64,000 bases of DNA. Origin: Occallatibacter riparius (GTDB lineage Bacteria > Acidobacteriota > Terriglobia > Terriglobales > Acidobacteriaceae). Of this stretch, positions 42,700-51,185 are shown in pieces. Below the pieces are notes generated by a model, which saw nothing but the letters and a program-made list of their open reading frames with translations, was not told the origin of the DNA and did not search any database. The first letter of the stretch is position 1. The number at the start of each line of letters is the position of its first letter. Location of the stretch: contig NZ_CP093313.1 in assembly GCF_025264625.1 (NCBI RefSeq), positions 3,100,001-3,164,000 on the forward strand, read 5' to 3'. The position numbers were made by a program, and so were the translations under genes.

Positions 42700-43686
42700 A
42701 TGAAGACGATGAACAAGGCTGTCGTGGGTTTGTTGACCCTGGGAGTCGCTGTACTGTGCGGTTGCGAACGCCACTCGAATAAAGAGGTGTTCTACCTTGT
42801 GACCGCGAACGCCGCACTGCCCTACTGGCAGACGGCAGCTGCAGGATTCAACCACGCCGCGGCGCAATACAAGGTAACCGCGAAGGTGGTTGGGCCCGAC
42901 GGCTATGATGCACAGGCCGAACTGGACGCGCTGCAGAAGGCCGTGGCCGCAAAGCCGGCGGGCATTCTGATTTCGGTGGCCGATGCGTCGGTGTTGCAGT
43001 CGGGCATCAATGCCGCTATCGATGCGGGGATTCCGGTGATTACTGTCGATTCCGATGATCCCGGCAGCCGGAGGCTCTTCTTCATCGGCACCAACAACCT
43101 CGAGGCGGGACGTCTCGCGGCTAAGCCGATCAAGGAGAAGTTCAACAACGCAAACCTGATCGTTTTCACGATCAAGGGCCAGCCCAACACGGACGACCGG
43201 CTCACCGGTCTCAAGGACGGACTGGCTGATAAGCCCGGCATTAAGATCGCCGACGTGATCGACGTGAAGGGCGATCCGCGCGTCGCCTTCGACAAGGCGC
43301 AGGAGTTGCTCACCGAGACCGGCCCCAAGAAGATTGACGGCTTCGTTTGTCTCGAATCGGCATCGGGCAAGATGGTCTCGGACGCGCTCAAGCGCGCCAA
43401 CGCATCCGACCGCATGCTGGTGGCCTGGGACGTGAATCAGGACACCCTCGACGCGATCAAGGGCGGTACCATCACCGCGAGCATTGCGCAGAAGCCGTAC
43501 ACCATGGGCTACACGGGACTGAAGTCTCTAGATGAGATCTTCCACGCTCCGCCGAAGCAGTTGAGCAAGGATTACTCGGTGGATTCCTTCTCGCCGTATC
43601 CGGTGTTCGTCGATACGGGTACGTCGCTGGTAAACAAGGAGAACGTTGACTTGTATATCTCCTCGGCGGCTGAAGGCAGCAAGTAA
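42700..43686 (+). CDS. Periplasmic sugar-binding lipoprotein (RbsB/LacI-fold)
   Basis: A 328-residue substrate-binding protein of the Peripla_BP_4 type. The lipoprotein signal ends in LCGC (Cys about 22), followed by two lobes with VFYLVTANAALPYWQTAAAG, AKPAGILISVAD, GIPVITVDSDDP, and IGTNNLEAGRLA. GGAGGG precedes the ATG at 42700; the frame is open further upstream to 42331, but that part is antisense to dgt. No ABC permease or ATPase gene is adjacent, so it is an orphan binding protein. Ribose or a related sugar is only a guess. Confidence 0.9.
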   Translation: MKTMNKAVVGLLTLGVAVLCGCERHSNKEVFYLVTANAALPYWQTAAAGFNHAAAQYKVTAKVVGPDGYDAQAELDALQKAVAAKPAGILISVADASVLQSGINAAIDAGIPVITVDSDDPGSRRLFFIGTNNLEAGRLAAKPIKEKFNNANLIVFTIKGQPNTDDRLTGLKDGLADKPGIKIADVIDVKGDPRVAFDKAQELLTETGPKKIDGFVCLESASGKMVSDALKRANASDRMLVAWDVNQDTLDAIKGGTITASIAQKPYTMGYTGLKSLDEIFHAPPKQLSKDYSVDSFSPYPVFVDTGTSLVNKENVDLYISSAAEGSK

Positions 43687-43713
43687 AGCGAGGATTCCCG
43701 CAATCACAATAAA

Positions 43714-43746
43714 GGCCCCGGCGGCGTTGCTCCGCTGGGGTCTTTT
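43714..43746 (+). terminator. Rho-independent terminator after the sugar-binding protein gene
   Basis: Nine-bp stem CCCCGGCGG / CCGCTGGGG (one G-T pair), 7-base loop, then TCTTTT. It lies between two convergent genes. Confidence 0.75.
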
Positions 43747-43768
43747 GTCCTGCGCGAGATGTGGGCGA

Positions 43769-44689
43769 TCACAGGTGAATGTAGCCTGCGCGAATCAAGG
43801 CAAGCGATCCGGCTGCCACCACGATCCATAGCAGAATTCCCTGCAGCAGCGGCCGCGGGCCCACCTGGCGGATGGTCTTCATTGAAAGTCCCGAGCCGAT
43901 CAGGTAGAGGGTGATGGTGAGTCCGATGATGCCGAACTGCTTGAGTACCGGGTACGCCGGTTCCAGCGCGGGCACATAGGTATTGGCTACGGCAGCGAGA
44001 CAGAAGAACAGGATGAACCAAGGCCAATGGATGCGGGCGTTGCTCTTCTTCACGGCGGCGGTCGCGAGGGAGACAGGCACGATCCAGAGTGCGCGCGCCA
44101 GCTTCACGGTGGTTCCCACTGCCAGGGCGATGGTTCCGAACTTTGCCGCTGCTCCCACAACGGAGCTGGTGTCGTGAATGGCCAATGCCGACCATAGCCC
44201 GAACTGCGTCTGCGACAGGTGAAGTTTCCATCCGATGAAGGGGAACGCGACCAACGCGACTGAGTTGAGAATGAACACAGTGCCCAGTGATACGGCAATC
44301 TCCTCTTCGCTGGCTTCCGCAACAGGGGAGATGGCCGCGATCGCGCTGCCCCCACAGATCGCAGTGCCTGCGGAGATGAGGTAGGACGTTGTCTGTTTGA
44401 CGCGCAGGACTTTTCCCAGAGCCCAGCCTAGAGCGAGCGCGACGGCGATGCTGCACGCGGTGTAGAGGAAGCCGGAGCGGCCAGCCTCGAGCACCTGGTG
44501 CAGATTCATCCCGAAACCGAGGCCGACGACCGACAGTTGCAGCAGCAGCTTGGAGCCGCGGTGGGCGTGGGTATGAAAAGCATGATCGAAGCTGAATCCG
44601 TAGGCAATTCCGACGGCGAGGGCAACGGGCGGCGAGATTTTTCCGCTTGCTGCAAGCACCAGTCCGGCGATGAACACGATCTTGGACAC
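43769..44689 (-). CDS. yeiH: YeiH-family (UPF0324) putative sulfate/anion exporter
   Basis: A 306-residue membrane protein with about nine helices of the YeiH/conserved hypothetical 698 family. Visible signatures are LLLQLSVVGLGFGMNL, ISAGTAICGGSAIAAISPV, and ALAIHDTSSVVGAAAKFG. Two paired re-entrant-type regions are typical. The first part of the frame is shorter than E. coli YeiH by about 40 residues. A LysR gene lies 67 bp upstream on the same strand, echoing the yeiE-yeiH link. Sulfur-anion export is predicted for relatives but not shown here. Confidence 0.88.
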   Translation of the reverse strand: MSKIVFIAGLVLAASGKISPPVALAVGIAYGFSFDHAFHTHAHRGSKLLLQLSVVGLGFGMNLHQVLEAGRSGFLYTACSIAVALALGWALGKVLRVKQTTSYLISAGTAICGGSAIAAISPVAEASEEEIAVSLGTVFILNSVALVAFPFIGWKLHLSQTQFGLWSALAIHDTSSVVGAAAKFGTIALAVGTTVKLARALWIVPVSLATAAVKKSNARIHWPWFILFFCLAAVANTYVPALEPAYPVLKQFGIIGLTITLYLIGSGLSMKTIRQVGPRPLLQGILLWIVVAAGSLALIRAGYIHL

Positions 44690-44756
44690 ACATTCAGTGT
44701 TGGCTGCGGCGTATGGCTGCGTCCAAGCAGAAAGACTGATGCCGCATTAGCCCGGC

Positions 44757-45713
44757 TTATGCCTGCTTCGTTGTCTTGGATCGATCTCGGTTTTTGCCGC
44801 TGCCCGTAGCCGTGGTGGTCGCGAGCACGAAGTTCCGGAACTCGGCTGCTGGGCCTGAGAGCTCTGACGCTTTGCGCGAGACCAGTACGAAGTGACGGCG
44901 AAAGCGCAAGCCCTTGATCTCGACAATGCAGAACGCGGAGCCGAAGCGGGCATCCTTGGCAATGGCCCAGCGGGAGACGAAGCCAACTCCGAGGCCTGCC
45001 TCGACCGCGGACTTGATGGCTTCGGTTGAATCGAGTTCCATCACGACGTTCAGTGCGCTGCGGCGGATGTGCTGTTTTTCGAGAGCTAACTCGACGATGT
45101 GCCGTGTGCCCGATCCTCGTTCTCGCATCAGGAGAGGCGCGCGTGCCAGCTCTTCAGGCGCGATTTCGTTGCGTTCGGCCCATGCATGCGCAGCGGGGAC
45201 GAGAAGAACAAGCTCGTCTTCGAGAAACGGCGTTAAGGTCAGATCGCGGCTGCGCGGCGGGCCTTCGATGAATCCGAGAGCGATCTTTTCTCTTTCTACA
45301 GCCTTAACGATCTCTTCGGTGTTGCCGCTGGTGAGCGTGGGGCTGACACGCGGGTGCGCAGCGCAGAACTGGCTGAGAAGACGGGGCAGGACGTATTGAG
45401 CGATGGTGGTTGACGCTCCCAGGGTGAGGGCGCCACTCTGCGTTCCGCTGAAGGCTGCGACGGCGTGGGTTGCTTCATTAAGCAATCGGCACGACTGCTC
45501 CGCGTATTCGAGCAGCGCATCGCCGGCGGGTGTGAGACTTACTTGCGATCCGCCGCGATCGAAGAGCGCCACGGCCAGGTCCTCCTCAAGCGCCTTGATT
45601 TGCAGGCTGACCGCAGGCTGGGTGAGATAGAGCTCTTCGGCAGCTTTGCGGAAGCTGAGATGTTCGGCCACCTTGCGGAAAACGGTGAGCCGGAAGTTCT
45701 CGAGCGAGGGCAT
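44757..45713 (-). CDS. LysR-family transcriptional regulator
   Basis: A 318-residue regulator. The winged HTH (about 1-60) reads NFRLTVFRKVAEHLSFRKAA then LTQPAVSLQIKALEEDLAVA and LFDRGGSQVSLTPAG. The effector domain (about 90-300) has VGASTTIAQYVLP-like opening (LGASTTIAQYVLPRLL) as in the CysB/YeiE branch. ATG 45713 gives the usual N-terminus. It is divergent from the VOC gene by 40 bp, and yeiH lies downstream on the same strand, so both may be targets. Effector unknown. Confidence 0.92.
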   Translation of the reverse strand: MPSLENFRLTVFRKVAEHLSFRKAAEELYLTQPAVSLQIKALEEDLAVALFDRGGSQVSLTPAGDALLEYAEQSCRLLNEATHAVAAFSGTQSGALTLGASTTIAQYVLPRLLSQFCAAHPRVSPTLTSGNTEEIVKAVEREKIALGFIEGPPRSRDLTLTPFLEDELVLLVPAAHAWAERNEIAPEELARAPLLMRERGSGTRHIVELALEKQHIRRSALNVVMELDSTEAIKSAVEAGLGVGFVSRWAIAKDARFGSAFCIVEIKGLRFRRHFVLVSRKASELSGPAAEFRNFVLATTTATGSGKNRDRSKTTKQA

Positions 45714-45753
45714 GGAAGTGATTAGAGCACGGCTCTGCTGTAAGATCACGGCT

Positions 45754-46137
45754 ATGCCGCTGAGTGGATCAATGATTTATGTGAAGGATTTGGAACGCAT
45801 GAAGAGCTTCTATGCGGACCTGCTTGGTATCCAGCCCACGGATTCAACGGAGGGTTGGGTCAGCTTTGATGCGGATGGCATGCTGCTCGCACTTCATGCG
45901 ATCCCGGCAGAGATTGCGGCGGGTATCGAGATTGCGTACCCTGCGGTGCTGCGCGAGGATGCGGCGGTGAAGTTGCTCTTCGAGATGCCGGATGTGGAAG
46001 CCGCGCGCGAACGGCTCGAGTCGCTTGGAACGCAGACATTGCGGCGTCCCTGGCAGCGCGCCGGGGAGGCGTGCGACGTGGTCGACCCCGAGGGAAATAT
46101 TGTCCAATTGCGCTCTGCCCGGGTGAAATCTACCTGA
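45754..46137 (+). CDS. VOC-superfamily (glyoxalase/bleomycin-resistance-like) protein
   Basis: A 127-residue protein with the beta-alpha-beta-beta-beta layout of the vicinal oxygen chelate fold: MIYVKDLERMKSFYADLLG, GWVSFDADGMLLALHAI, and VDPEGNIVQLRS at the end with a Glu/Asp-type metal-site region. ATG 45754 is chosen; the frame upstream overlaps the divergent LysR gene. Substrate is unknown. It may be controlled by the adjacent LysR. Confidence 0.86.
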   Translation: MPLSGSMIYVKDLERMKSFYADLLGIQPTDSTEGWVSFDADGMLLALHAIPAEIAAGIEIAYPAVLREDAAVKLLFEMPDVEAARERLESLGTQTLRRPWQRAGEACDVVDPEGNIVQLRSARVKST

Positions 46138-46198
46138 CGGGCGGCTGAGGGGCGCGTCGCAGACGCATCTTCGGGGGCTGGACTACAATCGAATCGCT

Positions 46199-47818
46199 AT
46201 GGCAACTGTAACGCTTCCTACCGCAATTCAGCCGCGTTCGCCTCAGGGCGAGTTTCGCAACGAGCCGTTCACCAATTTCAAGTCGCATGAGAACCACCGC
46301 GCCATGCAGGCCGCGCTCGACCTGGTGGCCGGGCAGCTTGGCCACGAGTACGACCTGGTGATTGGCGGGGAACACTCGAAGACCGCGGAGAAGATCAGGT
46401 CCATCAATCCCGCTCGGCCGTCGCAGGTGGTGGGCATCCACCAGAAGGCGGGCGCGGAGCACGCTGAGAAGGCGATGCAGGCGGCACTGGCCGCTTTCGA
46501 AACGTGGTCGCGGACCACGGTGGAGGAGCGCACGTCGCTGCTGCTGAATGCGGCGGACATTATTCGCAAGCGGAAGTTCGAGTTCTGCGCGTGGCTGACT
46601 TACGAGGTGGGCAAGAACTGGGCCGAGGCCGATGCGGATGTCGGCGAGACCATCGACTTTCTGGAGTTTTATTCACGCGAGGCGCTGCGGCTGGCTGCGG
46701 CGACCACGCCGATTCAGTATCCGGGCGAGAAGAATCAGCTGCTGTATATTCCGCTGGGTGTGGGCGCTGTGATTCCGCCGTGGAATTTTCCGTTCGCCAT
46801 CATGGCCGGCATGACTGCGGCGTCGATCGTCACGGGCAATACGGTGGTGCTGAAGCCATCTTCGGACTCGCCGACCATTGCGGCGAAGTTCGTTGAGGTT
46901 CTGGAAGAAGCAGGCATGCCGGGCGGTGTGGTGAACTTCTGCCCCGGGTCGGGCGCGACGTTCGGCAATGCCATCGTCGAGCATCCGAAGACGCGCTTCA
47001 TCGCGTTCACGGGATCGAAGGCTGTGGGACTCGACATTCACGAGCGCGCGGCGAAGAATCAGCCGGGTCAGATCTGGATCAAGCGGACAATTCTGGAGAT
47101 GGGCGGCAAGGACTCTATCATTGTGAGCGCTGACGCTGATCTCGACGCGGCGGTTGATGGCGTGGTCGCTGCCGCGTTTGGTTTCAGCGGGCAGAAGTGC
47201 TCGGCCTGCTCGCGCGCCATTGTGGACGCTTCGGTCTACGAGATCTTTGTTGAGCGGGTGCGGGAGAAGGTTGCGCAGTTGACCGTAGGCGATGCCGCGC
47301 AGAATCCGTCGATGGGGCCGGTGGTGAACAAGGGCTCCTACGAGTCGATTCTCAACTACATCGAAACGGGCAAGAAGGAAGGGCGCCTGGTCGCCGGCGG
47401 GAAGGCGGTCGAGAATCCCGATGGCGGATACCTGATCGAGCCGACCGTGTTTGCGGACATCGCGCCGGATGCAGTGTTGGCGCAGGAAGAGATCTTCGGG
47501 CCAGTGCTGGCCATCATCAAGGTTGAGAACTTCGACGAGGCGCTTGCCGTTGCCAACAACACCGAATACGGGCTCACCGGGGCGATCTACTCCGATGACC
47601 GTGCCAAGCTGGACATCGCTCGGCGCGAGTTCCATGTCGGCAACCTCTACCTGAACCGCAAGTGCACGGGGGCGATGGTGGGCGCGCATCCCTTCGGTGG
47701 GTTCAACATGAGCGGGACGGACTCGAAGGCCGGCGGCCCGGACTATCTCTTGCTGTTTACGCAGGCGAAGAGCGTGGCGGAGAAGGTGATCGCCAAGCCG
47801 TCGCCGACGGGCATCTGA
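46199..47818 (+). CDS. pruA: L-glutamate gamma-semialdehyde (1-pyrroline-5-carboxylate) dehydrogenase
   Basis: A 539-residue aldehyde dehydrogenase that oxidises glutamate semialdehyde to glutamate in proline and arginine catabolism. Catalytic Cys in FSGQKCSACSRAIV, general base Glu in LEMGGKDSIIV, NAD-binding AFTGSKAVGLDIHE, and the P5CDH-type N-terminus with NEPFTNFKSHENHRAMQAAL. The C-terminus GAMVGAHPFGGFNMSGTDSK is typical of PruA/RocA. No proline dehydrogenase gene is nearby. A CCCGC/GCGGG stem-loop lies just after the stop. Confidence 0.95.
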   Translation: MATVTLPTAIQPRSPQGEFRNEPFTNFKSHENHRAMQAALDLVAGQLGHEYDLVIGGEHSKTAEKIRSINPARPSQVVGIHQKAGAEHAEKAMQAALAAFETWSRTTVEERTSLLLNAADIIRKRKFEFCAWLTYEVGKNWAEADADVGETIDFLEFYSREALRLAAATTPIQYPGEKNQLLYIPLGVGAVIPPWNFPFAIMAGMTAASIVTGNTVVLKPSSDSPTIAAKFVEVLEEAGMPGGVVNFCPGSGATFGNAIVEHPKTRFIAFTGSKAVGLDIHERAAKNQPGQIWIKRTILEMGGKDSIIVSADADLDAAVDGVVAAAFGFSGQKCSACSRAIVDASVYEIFVERVREKVAQLTVGDAAQNPSMGPVVNKGSYESILNYIETGKKEGRLVAGGKAVENPDGGYLIEPTVFADIAPDAVLAQEEIFGPVLAIIKVENFDEALAVANNTEYGLTGAIYSDDRAKLDIARREFHVGNLYLNRKCTGAMVGAHPFGGFNMSGTDSKAGGPDYLLLFTQAKSVAEKVIAKPSPTGI

Positions 47819-48257
47819 AGAACCCGCATTGCGGGCACCTGCGGCTTCGCTGCCGGGCATGTACGGCATAATGGGCGCCTCGGACGTCGGATCGCTCCGG
47901 GGCGAACCTATCGGGATCATTACTCCATAGTTAACAAAGCGCGCAAACGCAGAGTCGCGTCTTTCGCTTTAGATTCGCCGTTTATTCGCGATAGGGGCGA
48001 AAACCGGTAGTCCGCTGTTATGGATTTAACTTATTGTAGGTAAAATGTTTATTCGCAAGTCATTTTATGCATGAATATACATTTTTCGAATTTAGCTGTT
48101 ATTTTTCTGGTTACTATGGCTGAAAGTGGATTCGGGAGCAATGTCTATCGACACTACTCCCGACTTGCTCGATGGTAGGAGATCTGGCTTAGGCCGTAAG
48201 TGATGGCGGTCACCATCGTCGAGCGCACGCTTGGCAAAAGGCTGCGGTTTCGGTTCT
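47819..48257. other. AT-rich intergenic island between convergent genes
   Basis: About 440 bp without a convincing gene. The middle part, about 47930-48120, is far more AT-rich than the surroundings. A hairpin with 7-bp arms TCGGGAG (48132-48138) and CTCCCGA (48157-48163) follows. A 35-codon frame at 48071 with a hydrophobic stretch exists but lacks a ribosome-binding site. It may be a remnant of acquired DNA. Confidence 0.45.
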
Positions 48258-50348
48258 CTATCTGGGCACCAGTTGGAACTCGCGGATTGCTACGCGTGGA
48301 CCGACTCGCTGATCCCAGGCTTCGGTCAACATCATCAGCGTGATCTCGTCGAAGCTGCGCAGCTTTGCTGATGCGGGCACGGCGAACGTCAGCGTCTGCG
48401 AAGCCGGAGCGCCGTTTGCTGTTGCTACGGCAGTGATGGGCTGTTCACCCAGAGAGACCGCGGAATTGCCGGCGGCCGAGGAGTTCTTCAGCGACAACCC
48501 GAGCACGATGGCCTTCGGATCGGTCTCGCGCGTTTCGACTTCGACGCGAATCTGACGGCAGCGGGCGATGCGCAGCGGAGAGCGCAGATACTGGTGGGCC
48601 TGCATCATCAGCGGAAACGAGTTGCTCGAGGCGATGTGCACGTCGAGCGGGCTGCCGCTGGCGCGATGCGCATGGGGGCCAGGGCTCAGGTCAGGCGGCT
48701 GCAGATACCAGTACTCGCCTGTGAAGCGGATGACCAGTGGCTGGGTGGTTCCAGGGGCGAGCAGCTCGTGCGGCTCTACGGGAGCCACGATCTCCTTTTT
48801 CGGAGGATAGGGCCAGAGGATTACGCTCTCGTATCCGCTGCCGACGTGGGTCGAGCTTTTCGCTTGATTCTTAGGCTGAGTTCCGGCGCCGGAGGATTTT
48901 CCGCTCACCAGGCCAACCCCGGTTGCGGCGAGCATGTGGTTCCGATGTGCGACTCCACTAAGAAGCGCCCAGAAGGTGATGAGGATGGCGGGAATGGCCA
49001 GGCATGCCAGGCGCACGGCCGCGCGTTGGTACTCGTGGTTCAGCCGGAACCTGCGTTCCGGCAGCACGGTCGTTCTTAGCTTGAAGACGCAAGCGACCAC
49101 GGTGAGGAGAGTCGTCGCCGTGAGGTTGGCGCGGCCGGCGATCGCCCAACCCGCGACGTAGAGGCACAGCGCCAGCAAGTAGCCATACGGCTCGGCCGGA
49201 GGGCGATACAGTGTCTCGGCAAAGAGCGCGCGTTCGGTCGCCGGGAACCCAAAGTCTGGGGTTGGCGGAAGGACCATTAGGGCGATGCGTCGAATTTCTC
49301 CCGCCACAAGGAAGGCGGCCAGCATGGCTACTACGGCGCTCAAAGCCGAAACCTGCTGGTAGAAGAGAAGGATTGCGGGAATCCAGATCCAGCCGGCGGC
49401 GCATACCAGCGCAAATAGTGGAAACGGCAAAGGCGGATGAGCGCGAAACGAGCTGGCGGGATTGTGCCAGTACAGGTACGCCCCCATGATGCCCGCCAAC
49501 GCGCCTATGGCGGCGTAGAGGATGGCGCGCACCAGCACGGACTGGATGCTGGGAGAGTGCGCGTCGGGTAGGCGGCACAACAGAACGCCGGCAATCATGG
49601 CGTTGACCAGTCCGGTTCCGACCATGAACAGAAACATGCGCGTCACTGAGCGCGAATCGTAGGTGGCTTCCTCGGCAGGAAATTCATCGGTAGCGGCGGA
49701 GCGACCTGAGCCCCACTCGACGATGGCCACGGGAGCGGCGTCCATGATGGGCGCGACAGACCACATGGACCACAGAAGGGTGACGAAATAGGGGAGCCGC
49801 AAAATGTCAGCCCAAACGCGGAAATCGCCGAGTTCGGCAAGCGGCGATGAGCGGAGGTGCGCAGCGAGCCCGGGCCAGGCAAGCAGGTTCGAGAGTACGA
49901 AGGTCGCAACGTAGGTGGGCAGAAATATACCCGCTGCCAGCGCAAACGCCGTTTTTAGCTTCTTTGCTGCGAACGGGTGCGAGAACTGCCGGTGCAGGGC
50001 GGCGAACAGCAGCATCCCCGTCCACACAAATATCAGGTTGAGGGCTAGCCATCCGGCGACGGAAGCCGGCCATGGCAGATTGGGATCCAGTACGCGATTG
50101 ACGAGGACGGCCCAGGCAGGGGCAAGCATCGACCAAAGCACCGCAAATACGATGAGAGAGCTTCGGCTGCCGAGGTACCTGACCCAGCCAACAAGAAGGG
50201 CTGCCAGTGCCTGACGCCAGTACCAGCCATTCGAGCGGCCATACCGAAATTCTTCGAGCAGATCACCGGCAAGCGCCCCATCCCGTTGGCCGGGGATGCA
50301 GTGCTCCAGGATCCATGTGGCAAGCGGCGGCGGCTCGATCCGGGTCAT
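48258..50348 (-). CDS. Large membrane protein with permease-prefix-like N-terminus, partner of PadR
   Basis: A 696-residue protein. The N-terminus PPPLATWILEHCIPGQRDGA followed by LAGDLLEEFRYGR resembles the prefix domain found before acidobacterial ADOP-type ABC permeases. Instead of MacB-like permease domains, about ten to twelve hydrophobic helices follow (about 45-470), then a periplasmic beta-rich C-terminal region (about 490-696) containing LVIRFTGEYWYLQPP and TLTFAVPASAKLRSFDEITL. It overlaps the padR stop by four bases, so PadR probably regulates it. Function unknown. Confidence 0.75.
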   Translation of the reverse strand: MTRIEPPPLATWILEHCIPGQRDGALAGDLLEEFRYGRSNGWYWRQALAALLVGWVRYLGSRSSLIVFAVLWSMLAPAWAVLVNRVLDPNLPWPASVAGWLALNLIFVWTGMLLFAALHRQFSHPFAAKKLKTAFALAAGIFLPTYVATFVLSNLLAWPGLAAHLRSSPLAELGDFRVWADILRLPYFVTLLWSMWSVAPIMDAAPVAIVEWGSGRSAATDEFPAEEATYDSRSVTRMFLFMVGTGLVNAMIAGVLLCRLPDAHSPSIQSVLVRAILYAAIGALAGIMGAYLYWHNPASSFRAHPPLPFPLFALVCAAGWIWIPAILLFYQQVSALSAVVAMLAAFLVAGEIRRIALMVLPPTPDFGFPATERALFAETLYRPPAEPYGYLLALCLYVAGWAIAGRANLTATTLLTVVACVFKLRTTVLPERRFRLNHEYQRAAVRLACLAIPAILITFWALLSGVAHRNHMLAATGVGLVSGKSSGAGTQPKNQAKSSTHVGSGYESVILWPYPPKKEIVAPVEPHELLAPGTTQPLVIRFTGEYWYLQPPDLSPGPHAHRASGSPLDVHIASSNSFPLMMQAHQYLRSPLRIARCRQIRVEVETRETDPKAIVLGLSLKNSSAAGNSAVSLGEQPITAVATANGAPASQTLTFAVPASAKLRSFDEITLMMLTEAWDQRVGPRVAIREFQLVPR

Positions 50349-50680
50349 AGGCGTTCCAGTTTGGGTTCGGGGAGGGTTTGCCAGAGGCGCGTGAGCACCC
50401 GGCGGGTTTCGTGCACCTGGGTGAGGCCTTCCTTGGTGATGCGGAAGAAGCGCTTGGCCTTTCCGCCGCGCTCGGGCGTGGGATCGCCGAGGGTTGAGGT
50501 GACCAGCCCCTTGGCTTCGAGGCGCTCGAGGGAAGCATAAACGCTTCCGACGGAGACTTCTGTGCCGCGCTGGGCTTCAATGGCGCGGGCAATGGGGACT
50601 CCGTATGCGTCATCCCCCAACTGGATCACGGTGAGGAGGAGCATGAGTTCGAGCTCTCCGAGATAGGAGCGGCCGCCCAT
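50345..50680 (-). CDS. PadR-family transcriptional regulator
   Basis: A 111-residue winged-helix regulator. Features are SYLGELELMLLLTVIQLGDD, YGVPIARAIEAQRGTEVSVG, SVYASLERLEAKGLVTSTLG and FFRITKEGLTQV, the standard PadR core. The start at 50680 gives the family's usual length; the frame is open to 50833 but that part is low-complexity. It is coupled by a four-base overlap to the large membrane protein gene, as in many acidobacterial PadR-permease pairs. Confidence 0.93.
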   Translation of the reverse strand: MGGRSYLGELELMLLLTVIQLGDDAYGVPIARAIEAQRGTEVSVGSVYASLERLEAKGLVTSTLGDPTPERGGKAKRFFRITKEGLTQVHETRRVLTRLWQTLPEPKLERL

Positions 50681-50788
50681 TTTTTCAACAATAGCGAAGA
50701 AATGCATGGGTGGCAACAAAAAGTCAAAAGAGAGGAAGAAAAAGGGCGGGCTTTTGTTTGATGACGAAGACTTGAGAATGAAAAAGCC

Positions 50789-50915
50789 CATCCCTCGGGG
50801 GCTAAAGCCCCAGGTCAACCAGAGAAGCGGCATGCGGGCTGCCTGAAGGCGGCCCCTGATACAAGACCCGTTCCGAAGGGCATTTTTTAGCGAGCTTTAA
50901 AGTCGTGCCGTTTCG
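50789..50915. repeat. Interspersed intergenic repeat, copy 1
   Basis: Starts with CATCCCTCGGGGGCTAAAGC, contains the palindromic pieces GGGGGCTAAAGCCCC and GGGCTGCCTGAAGGCGGCCC, and ends near TTAAAGTCGTGCC. It is nearly identical over some 120 bp to the copy at 50956, in the same orientation, with about 167 bp between copies. A degenerate relative lies at 12.7 kb. No coding capacity. Confidence 0.8.
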
Positions 50916-50955
50916 GATGGTCGTGGGGTTTCATCGCAGCGCAGCGATTGAAACG

Positions 50956-51083
50956 CATCCCTCGGGGGCTAAAGCCCCAGGTCAACCAGGGAAGCGGCAT
51001 GCGGGCTGCCTGAAGGCAGCCCCTGATACAAGACACGTTCTGAATGGCATTTTTCAGCGGGCTGTAAAAGTCGTGACCTTTCG
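50956..51083. repeat. Interspersed intergenic repeat, copy 2
   Basis: Direct repeat of the copy at 50789 with a few substitutions, for example GGGCTGCCTGAAGGCAGCCC, which makes the inner hairpin perfect in this copy. Both lie between padR and the TPR gene. The folded structure suggests a REP/MITE-like non-autonomous element; no flanking target duplication was made out. Confidence 0.8.
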
Positions 51084-51140
51084 CGAGTCGTTTTCATGGA
51101 AAAGCCGTGCCCCCTCTAAAGCAGCTTTGTGGGCAGTTAA

Positions 51141-51167
51141 AAGCCCGCCTGATTGGCGGGCTTTTTT
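51141..51167. terminator. Rho-independent terminator, bidirectional, after the TPR gene
   Basis: Stem AAGCCCGCC / GGCGGGCTT with a 5-base loop; TTTTTT on the plus side and TTTT on the minus side. It is 19 bp past the stop of the minus-strand TPR gene. Confidence 0.85.
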
Positions 51168-51185
51168 GATGCACTTGGGTTGCGG

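Noticed and set aside
46673..47920. Minus-strand frame opposite pruA
   Set aside because: pruA has all catalytic motifs on the plus strand; the reverse frame is a shadow.
48071..48178. 35-codon frame with a hydrophobic segment in the AT-rich island
   Set aside because: No ribosome-binding site and no recognisable relative; too short to support as a gene.
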